From Setaria digitata (lineage: Eukaryota; Nematoda; Chromadorea; Rhabditida; Setariidae), in contig RCAB01000503.1 in assembly GCA_003640385.1 (NCBI GenBank), forward strand, positions 1-44,045: 44,045 nt of DNA, given 5' to 3'. Below, one piece after another: positions 36,011 to 44,045 of the stretch (position 1 is its first letter; every line of letters begins with the position of its first letter). The position numbers were made by a program, and so were the translations under genes. Under the pieces are notes generated by a model. The model searched no databases. It was not told the DNA's origin and saw only the letters and a list, made by a program, of their open reading frames with translations.

Positions 36011-37894
36011 TTAGATTCTTTTAGAGTGAAAAGAAATCCAGGAAACTTTAATAGTTCAATTATTATCATTTAAGTAATAAGTGCAAAACTGAATTCAAGT
36101 ATTGGATATAATTAGATTAGTTATCGATTGTCCAAAAGTGGTTCGAAATATGACTTTTTATCCTTTCGTCATTGTTGTTTTTATACCCCTTCAATAAGGT
36201 TGCTCTGTTATCCTGCTGTCTCGGAAGCAGAGCTTAATAGCCGATGCTGAGATATACAAGCAATTTTACTTTTCATCGAATGTGGTGAAAGACAAAATCT
36301 TTAAGATATAAATTCAGATGGAACTTTTGTTCCTACATTTTTTTCTTTTTGGAAATTACTGAACTCATCAATAAACTGTTCGCTGCTCAGATTATCCATT
36401 TTTTCGTCTTCAGTCTTGAAGTTTTCTAAGTTTTTCCCTTGAAATGCCGTAATGATGACTTGTATCCTCTCTCTTGTGTCTTGCTCTGGCTATCTTTATT
36501 TTGTCGGGATAAACGATGCGTTAAACAAAATACCAGTGATAAATTGTTTCTTATAGTAATTTATTAGTACATCTATCCATAAGGATATAAATCTAATAGC
36601 AAAAATGCAAATGAGGAGCAAAATATTTAATCAGATACGTATTTCTCTAGTTTGTCAATTTACAGACGCATGAAGTATCATAAAGAAATAAAAAAAAAAA
36701 GTCATCAAGAACTAATAAGTTTATTAAGTAAATAAGTCGGAGAAGAAACAGAAGTATAAAAGTTTTTGGAAAGAAAGTGGAAATCAGGAAATAACAGCAA
36801 CTACAAACAAGTTATATTTCATAGTTGTGTTAGTCAATTTTTTAAGATAAAATTTATTTAACTTACTTTTGCTATGATGAATTCTTATAAAAGTAGTACT
36901 TCAGTTCCAACAAACTTTCCATGCCAAGATAACCGCCGAGAAATGTTTTTGCTATCTTACAAAGGTGACAAATTCAATTTTTCTTTTTTTGAGTATATTT
37001 TAAAATTTCGTGAAAAGGTGTTTATTGAGTAGAGCGAATTGTCGAATTGCTAATTTGAAGAAAATCAGATGATACATGTAGAAGAGCGTTTTATCGTTAT
37101 TCATGGTAATTGCAGCTGCAATGATAGTTGATGGCATTTGAGATCTTTGAAATTTGGAAAACTTATTAATAAGGAGTCTAAGTAGATTAAAGTAGTGGGA
37201 AGATAAAGGGAGAATATAAGCATAAAAGGATAGGAATTGAGAATGTAGAATCAAGTGACCTTCCTTGCCACCACCATAATCTAAACTAAGCTTTGGATCC
37301 GAATTCGGAATTGCTGCTATTTTTTCAAACTAAATTTGATAAGTAAAAATAGATAAGATAAGCATCCAAAATCCTCTAGTGATCACTGCTCGTGATTTAG
37401 TGATCAGCAGCACTGAGACTTCCTTTCGGTCACCAATTTACACCTAAGTTTCAAAATCAGTTAAGAAATAGCTCCTTGAAGGAAGTGTATAGACATTTAA
37501 ATAAAATGAGCACTGAACTTTATCCTATATTTTAGTTCCTAATACTTTTTCTATTCATTTACGTTAGTTGAGTTTCTTGACACGTTTTAGTGAAAGTTTT
37601 TTCTGTGCTGTTTGTTAACGTTTGTAGTTTCTTCCTGCTAATAGGTGTGATTATTATCGGTGGTGGAGGATCGATCATTCTCACCTAATTAATAAGTAGA
37701 CAAAAATACACATAAAATTAATAAATGTAAATACACCGTAGTATTTTTATTGATAGCAGTTGTCTCATGTTTCACTGAAAAATTTATTTTTATTTGGCCA
37801 CTTATTATTGCCGAAGTGTGTCCTTTCCATTTTTCCTTTCATTTTCTTTTTATGGGAATGAATGGATGTTGATTTTAAGTTTTTCAGTGAAAAA

Positions 37895-37922
37895 AAATCT
37901 ATTACCGGAAATCTATTACCGG
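37895..37922. repeat. Tandem duplication of a 14-base unit
   Basis: AAATCTATTACCGG occurs twice with no bases between the copies. Confidence 0.9.
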
Positions 37923-39166
37923 AAAAAATTTCAAAGCTATAAATATTGCTAGGTGGTGTCTATCATCTGACTAATTATATCCGTGAACACGCGATTAAAA
38001 CCATAAAATTTGTAGATGGTTTGTGCTATTTTGATAACTAAAATATTGTAATTGTAAGATGGAATGGAACTTCAGGTCTGCAAAAATCAAGAGTGAACTT
38101 ACTCTATGATTGGTTAATAATTATACAATATTTCCACTTTTCGGTCTGGTGGTTAGTGCAGTTTGTTCCACCTTCAGTTATTAGTAGTTTAGATTTAGCA
38201 AAAGAGACCTTGCAGTCATCTCATCTCGTCTTTAATCCCACCGTATAGCAAGCAAGGAATGAAACACTTTTTGTATTGTTAACTTTCAGGGACTATTAAT
38301 TTCATGAACCGATAAAGAGTCGTAGGAATAAAATGTTTCTTTCATCAAGTTTCGGCATCATTTTTACATCAGAGAGGACCGCTACTGTAATAGGACAACT
38401 GATTATCCTAATTACCACAATATCTGTTGCCGTAATTGCCGTAAAATGGCGAATATGTCTTAGGGAAAGAAATAACTGAAACAATTTTTGACTTGATAAA
38501 CAATGGATAGCCACTCGTCGAACGTTTTGATCACGTCCTCATCATTGGTAACGTCAAAACATTAAATTTTTTTAAGTCAGTGTTTTTTTATTCCGACAAC
38601 ATGAAATTTATGCAGAAGAGTGGAGGAGCAGTTAAATTCAGAATATCATGTCAAGCCTAAATGGAACAATTATTAGTTCAAATAAAAATTAATTCGGAAA
38701 AATTCTTTTGATTGAGAAATTAATGAGTTTCACAAAGGTCTTTCCAGCGACTTTTTGCATCATCACTGATTTGCTCCCCTTGCATTGTATCTTTTTTTCA
38801 AATATTTTATTCATCAATTTCAGACATTTGTTCTTCAATTCAGAAAATCATGCATGCAAATACTACTATATACTACTATCCACTACACATGATACCAAAT
38901 AGAATTTCATAGTATCGTTTCCTTATTGAATTTGAAGGATGTCCATACAAAGTCGAATAACAAGGTAATATGCAAAAAGAGCTTATTATTTATCTGGAAA
39001 CGAAGTATTTCGTTGGTAAGGTATTATTATTAATGCTACTATAATTTCAATTATTAAACATAACTTACGTTGCTTCAACAAAATATAATAAAAAGGAAAA
39101 AGATAATTTTATACAATAAATAATGTTGAGCAGAATGAGTAGTCAAGTGAATCGGGAGAAGAAATG

Positions 39167-39189
39167 GACTATATATATATATATATATG
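39167..39189. repeat. (AT)n microsatellite
   Basis: About eleven AT units in noncoding DNA downstream of the TMEM55-like gene. Confidence 0.9.
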
Positions 39190-39813
39190 AATAAATGAGA
39201 AGTCAATGCATAAAATAAGTAAGTAGTACATTGGAAAATTTTACGGTACGGAAACAGTAAAACTTTATGCGCAATGGGAAAAGTAAACAAAATTTCTTAT
39301 CTATTTGTTGTTATTCTAATAATAAATTAATAAGATAAAAATAATTAATTGATAAAATTTTTGGGTTTCAGTTAGCAGCTTCAAAACATTCCACATCCAA
39401 AAATAAGCTAACCAGTTCATTTTTTAATTTCAAACTGTTTGAATCCCTACAATCTTGCTCTGTTATAACAAGAACGGGAAAGGTAACAGACTGTTTTTTT
39501 TTTTCTTGAAACATGAACAAAAAAATGAAGAATAATTCAATACTCCTGAAGAATTATTTCGCAAGTAATCCGAAAAGAAAAAAAAAGTCGAAATATATAC
39601 AAATTGAGAAATGATAAGTTTTATCACTTAGGGAAATTTTGACTGAGACTCTTCTAACCTTTCTCTACGAGAAACAAAAATAGATGTGATAAGCAGCACG
39701 ACTGACAAATGATTAGAAATGAATAACTCTCAGAGCTCATTCCATTCGATGTTTTTGTCTTACCATAAAGACAATGCATATTCCTTGAAACATCCCATCG
39801 GTTTTCTTTTCTC

Positions 39814-42492
39814 TTATGGAAATTCGATGCGTTCCGTTTCCATATAACGTACACACATACACACAGCACGAAGCAATAATATTATTCCGGATGTAGCAAT
39901 CGCTCCAACTGAAAATGAAAAGCCTATTCGCATGTGATGCACATAATTCTGAAGTCGACATTTTGGAATGATCAAATTAACAGAGAGTAGAAGAAGAAAG
40001 TCCCACTACTGTATATTCTAGATCTGACGGCGTGCATCATGTTCTCGAGAAATACTGAACAATTATACTTAGATATATTATTTAAATCCTTGAAAGAATT
40101 TCAGGCGAACAGTTTTAGAATTCAGGTAAGATAGCATTTGAGGAGATGAAATGAGTGGTGTACTGGATAATGAAATTTTTAGAGTGTAAAAAAATTGCAA
40201 TTATTGATTTGTTACTTTCTGCTAATTGGATATAATCCGTCTGATTGCTTTTTATATTTCGCACAGTGAGTCGTAAAAAACTTTCGCATTTACATAAATG
40301 TAATGAATTGAAATTTGAACAAACTAACAAACAATGAGATGAGACGTCAAGCAATCAGTAAATATTTTTGTTGCCAAACCAAAAGTTAAACTGATCATTA
40401 AAAATAGCAAACCAAACATGATCGATGAACATGCTCGTATTCGTACCTGTATAAAGTAGACAGTTAAAAGAAAATATGAGACATTACAGTGTTTGCATTT
40501 GAAACTCGTTTGTACGACCTTAAACGATCATAGGACACATTTCATGAGTTTTTGCTCTTATCTGGAATCAAACGAATCATCAAAAGTCTCAAAATCTTTC
40601 AGCTTGAAATATTCAATAAATTCCAGACATAATATTTACAAAAAGAACTTACATAACGACCAATGGAAATTGCAGAATGACAAAACGGACAATACACAAT
40701 GCCTGCAGGTCTATAATACTGAAATCAACAATTAGTCAGTAATTTAAAGTTGGATAAATGATGAATTTTTATTCCTTAAAAAGAATTTAGCATAATGAGT
40801 GGATACAAAAAAGAAAAAAAAAATTAAATAGCACAGCATTAAACCACTGCAATTTTAATTAATTCTGAAGTCAAAATTTGAAGATTAACAGATCGATTGA
40901 AAAATGAATGGTCGGATACTATACATCTTTCAGTGTAAAAAAGCGCATTGCAAAGAGGAATGGTTGATCAATTCTCATCACTCAACACTGATCAAAACCG
41001 AAGATAACGAAATATTATCAGCTGTAACGATGAACCAAACGACTGAGAAAACTGAACTGATTAAATTTTAGCATATAGCGAAAAATAAGCTTACCAAAAA
41101 TCTTCCTTTACATTTTGGACAGGCGTATGTTGGACCGGGAACATCCTTCGGATATGCAACTCTGAGTAGCGGTGGACCTTTAATTACTTATTGTTTATGA
41201 TGTATTGTAAACGAAATTCAAACAACAATTTTGTTTTAAATTCATCAGGTTCCGAAGTCTGATGACAACAGAAAAAAATAAAAGAGAAAGAGTTGAAAGA
41301 CTTCAAACATTTTCTCCTGGTTTGAATTTTTCAAACAAACATATCGAAGTTGCTTGTCCTCAATATCTTCCAAGCAAGAGATTGCACTATTATTTATGAT
41401 ATTATAAATACCGAAAATAAAAAGGTCACCAAAGACTTTTATACTTATGGAGAAAGATGATTTATTGGAAAAAAGAATTTAATTTTATGTAATTGATCCG
41501 TCAATCACAGACCAATGAAGTAACTTCAACAAATGAATGTTGTTCAAAAAATAGGTAAATAACATGGCATATCGTATTCAGTGGCTAGCACTTGAGATTG
41601 GCTGAATTCATGATTCGAAGAACATGATTAGACAATTATCAAGATCTAATTACCGCTCAAATGGCCACAAGCAATAATGGTTTGAAGCAATTTTAGAATA
41701 TGTTTTTGTTTTCTCCAAAAAATTTAATTTCTTCAGAAAAAAAGTATACAAACCAGCTGGATAAGGCGGATAGCCATCAAAGTGTGGTGGTGACTCGGGA
41801 GGCCAATCTTGTTTCCGTGGACTATCCGGCGGCAAGCATGGACTAGTTAACGAATATGCTGGTGGTGGCCCAGTCATTAATTCCGATGGGAACACTTCTG
41901 TAAATCATGTATCACTGAAATTATGGAATAAAATAAATTAACTGCTCATGCAGAAGACTCATTCTCATTTTGGTAAAAATAAATCCTTAGAACTTTTTTC
42001 CATCATTACTTTTATGCTTCTTTGGAACTTTCCTCAGTGCATTTAAAATTTTGGCAAAGAAAAGTTTAGATTTCAGTCTGTGTTCCTAACTCTGAAGAAT
42101 AGAAAACCTAATAAATTGAAACTTCTATAAAATGCAGAAGAATGCTACAAGATTCGAAAGCAGATTTCTTAAGTGAATATAAATATCATTATACCCAGAC
42201 ACTTTAAAATTCCCTTTTCTATTTGGGACAGAGGAAATAACATATCTAAATATAAGAATTAGGATTTCGAAGTACCTAGTACACAATCCTTATCAGTTTT
42301 TCCGGCACCTTCATTTTCACTATCCTTATCATTTGTCCTGCTATCTCCTGCAGTTGATCCTGCTGACGTCTCCGTCATCGTTGTTGCTTCAACCTGAGGA
42401 TATTCAGTGATTTCGGTCTCCCGATCGACAGTTGCAACATCCCTCACATCTTGACTACTATTATCACTTATGTTACCATACATAGTGTTCAT
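39814..42492 (-). CDS. TMEM55-like two-TM protein with one CxxC...CxxC ribbon
   Basis: Exons, from the 5' end: 42492-42276, 41897-41754, 41177-41095, 40718-40653, 40446-40333 and 39948-39814 (TAA). All phases close; 252 residues. Residues 1-72 are acidic and Thr/Ser-rich. Residues 73-120 are proline-rich (MTGPPPAYSLTSP, PPYPAG). Residues 138-170 carry C140/C143 and C158/C161 and end SAISIGRY. TM1 is about 177-195 (SSIMFGLLFLMISLTFGLA) and TM2 about 216-237. The order ribbon, SIGRxY, TM1, short loop, TM2, short polar tail matches the C-terminal half of TMEM55A/B (PIP4P1/2) of late endosomes and lysosomes. The family's first Cys-rich module, which includes the CX5R motif proposed as a phosphatase site, is missing: exon 41897-41754 joins straight to 41177. 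A phosphatase role is therefore doubtful; a lysosomal scaffold role is more likely by inference. The Met at 42492 is the first in frame. Confidence 0.85.
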
Positions 42493-44045
42493 AATTGGGC
42501 CGGATAGCAATCTCAATAGTGTTAGGTAACAAAGGTATCAGTATTCGTTAATGGTGTAACAAAGACAACCGTGGGAATTGAGTAGCACAATAGCAAAGTA
42601 GAGAAAAAGTTTCAGTAATGATCGGACTATGCACAAAACATGCGACTGGTTCCACCTTTATACGCATAAAGTATTACTGCAAATACCAGCTGCTGCTAAC
42701 TTCTTCGTAAAACAGGATTATTTTACTCGCCAATCTAAAAAATATTCAAATCATTTGCATGCTCTATCTCTTCTGCTACTAACGGTGTGACTATCAACAG
42801 GAATAGTGATAGACAAGTGAAATTTGAACATTCAAAAATGTGAAATGTGTCTGAAATGTTCCAGTACTTATTCTATTGATGGTACAACAACATGACATGT
42901 CAGTGACAGCATGAAACAAACTGATTCGATGAATTTAAATCAAAGGTCACCAGAATGAAGATTTAAAGCATGATGAAAGTTCAAAGGTCGGCAGAATAAA
43001 GATTTCAAGTATTGAGGAGGAAATTTAGCATTCCCATCTCCACCAGCCTTTGCTGCTCTCATTTCCGCTGTTCAGCAATGCTTTGACAGTTTAACAATCA
43101 GTCTTTTTTTGCAACAAATACTATACAGTAAAGTGCCAATGCCATGTACTGCCCTTCCAAAGCAATAAGACAAAAAGGAGAGACTGAGAGAATTCAATTC
43201 GAATTACAGTCATTATGCATTTTTCACGATAAGTTCGGAAAATTAGCAAAAAATTCGACGAAAAGAATGGAACAAAAATGAGAAGAGAAATTCCTGCAAG
43301 TATACATTTTTCTTATTTGTTGTAAAATGATTTAAAATGAAATAGGTGAGAAGCTAGAAGGTCAAAGAATTTGATACTGAAATGGAGAGGAAATGAGGAG
43401 GAAAGGATGGAAGGGACTAGGAATGAAGGAAGGAATGACGAAGAAGGAAGGAAGGAAGAAGGTAAAATGAAGGAAAGGAATGAAATTTTGATGTGATTTG
43501 TCGTAAAAGGAAGCATTTTCGTTGTGTTCAGCGAACAAATATGGCGTTATTTTCATTTTCGATGAAACAGGCAATGAACTATAAAATATTTTTTAAGAAT
43601 TAAGAAATGGAAGAAGGAAAAACTGTCGATAACGTTGGACTTTGATATTTCATTGTTCTCTTTTACAAATTCGAAATATCTCCAGTGGATAGGAATTGCT
43701 TGTCATATAATCAATTAAACTGATCTAATTATTGCAGAATTAGTCTTGCTTGATTCAGGACATAGCAAAACTGACCTTAAAATCGCTCCGTAACAAAAGA
43801 CCCAATCGAAGTTTCAAAACTTTCAGAAATTTTTGAAAAATTTTGTTACCGAAACAATTCAGAAGTGTTTATGAATTGTTCTACCTTCAACAAACTATCA
43901 ATAGATGTGAGGAATTGCAATCGAACAAGAAAGGAATGAAATTTTCAAGCAAACAGTTTACGTTTACATACATCAATCAATTAATGATATGATATCGCAT
44001 TATGCTGCTGGATAGTCATTAATTCCTACTCCTTTCATTTCTCCA
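42493..44045. other. Upstream region of the TMEM55-like gene
   Basis: No gene seen. A purine-rich GGAAGGAA-type tract covers about 43380-43475. The remainder is AT-rich noncoding DNA that probably contains the promoter. Confidence 0.4.
43380..43475. repeat. Purine-rich GGAA-type tract
   Basis: Imperfect GGAA/GGAAT/GAAGG units run for nearly 100 bases, almost all purine on the plus strand. Pro/Ser/Phe-rich minus-strand frames here are composition artefacts. Confidence 0.75.

Larger units (their letters stand above)
35292..39813. other. 4.5-kb intergenic region between TMEM55-like and TOM20 genes
   Basis: No gene is supported on either strand. The region contains a C-rich island at about 35.69-36.01 kb, a 14-base tandem duplication at 37895-37922 and an AT microsatellite at about 39.17 kb. 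Open frames here are Phe/Leu/Ile/Tyr-rich and lack paired splice sites. Confidence 0.4.

Noticed and set aside
43313..43574. Two overlapping minus-strand Phe/Pro/Ser ORFs
   Set aside because: Artefacts of the GGAA-type purine tract.
1..44045. tRNA, rRNA, CRISPR, phage or prokaryotic operon content
   Set aside because: No T-loop-like GGTTCRANTCC with a cloverleaf context, no spaced identical repeats and no ribosome-binding-site-led gene strings were found by eye; the window is spliced eukaryotic DNA.

Overview
This is animal nuclear DNA: AT-rich, with small exons (about 50 to 640 nt), introns of about 80 to 1,170 nt, GT-AG junctions and many simple repeats. AT-rich acceptors, several 3' splice sites lying only a few bases before a start codon (a spliced-leader-like arrangement) and protein content of animal type point to a nematode. 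A filarial or other spirurid worm is my best guess, but that is inference. No rRNA, tRNA, CRISPR array or intact transposon was recognised by eye.

All six well supported genes lie on the minus strand, so reading runs from high to low coordinates. (1) 42492-39814: a two-TM protein of the TMEM55 type with a short zinc-ribbon-like domain. (2) 35201-33607: TOM20, the mitochondrial import receptor. (3) 29629-22876: a 625-residue protein with a proline-rich N-terminal region and three atypical C2H2/C2HC zinc fingers. (4) 20287-19633: a 107-residue F-box protein. (5) 18792-12364: a 503-residue protein that joins an extended PHD finger to an NYN/PIN-like domain that appears to lack most catalytic acidic residues. 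(6) 8118 (perhaps 8335) to 5321: a CCCH zinc-finger protein with a 51-glutamine tract. I built each model by hand from translation, splice signals and phase. The phases close for genes 1 to 5. The first exon of gene 6 is not solved.

The spaces between genes are long (0.8 to 4.6 kb). They hold microsatellites (TG/TCTG, CA/GACA, TAA, AT, CAG), two purine-rich tracts, a C-rich island at about 35.69-36.01 kb and a few coding-like fragments. The fragments are a plus-strand pair at 1367-1691 broken by an in-frame TGA, a possible terminal exon at 2881-2946, a possible divergent first exon near 8.82 kb, and an 81-codon minus-strand ORF at 30628-30873.

The genes do not form one pathway: they cover mitochondrial import, endolysosomal membrane, chromatin/RNA-type domains, ubiquitin ligase adaptor and transcription-factor-like functions. 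The strongest lead for something undescribed is the ePHD-NYN fusion. After it come the TMEM55-like protein without the family's first Cys-rich module, and the intron-split zinc fingers that look duplicated.
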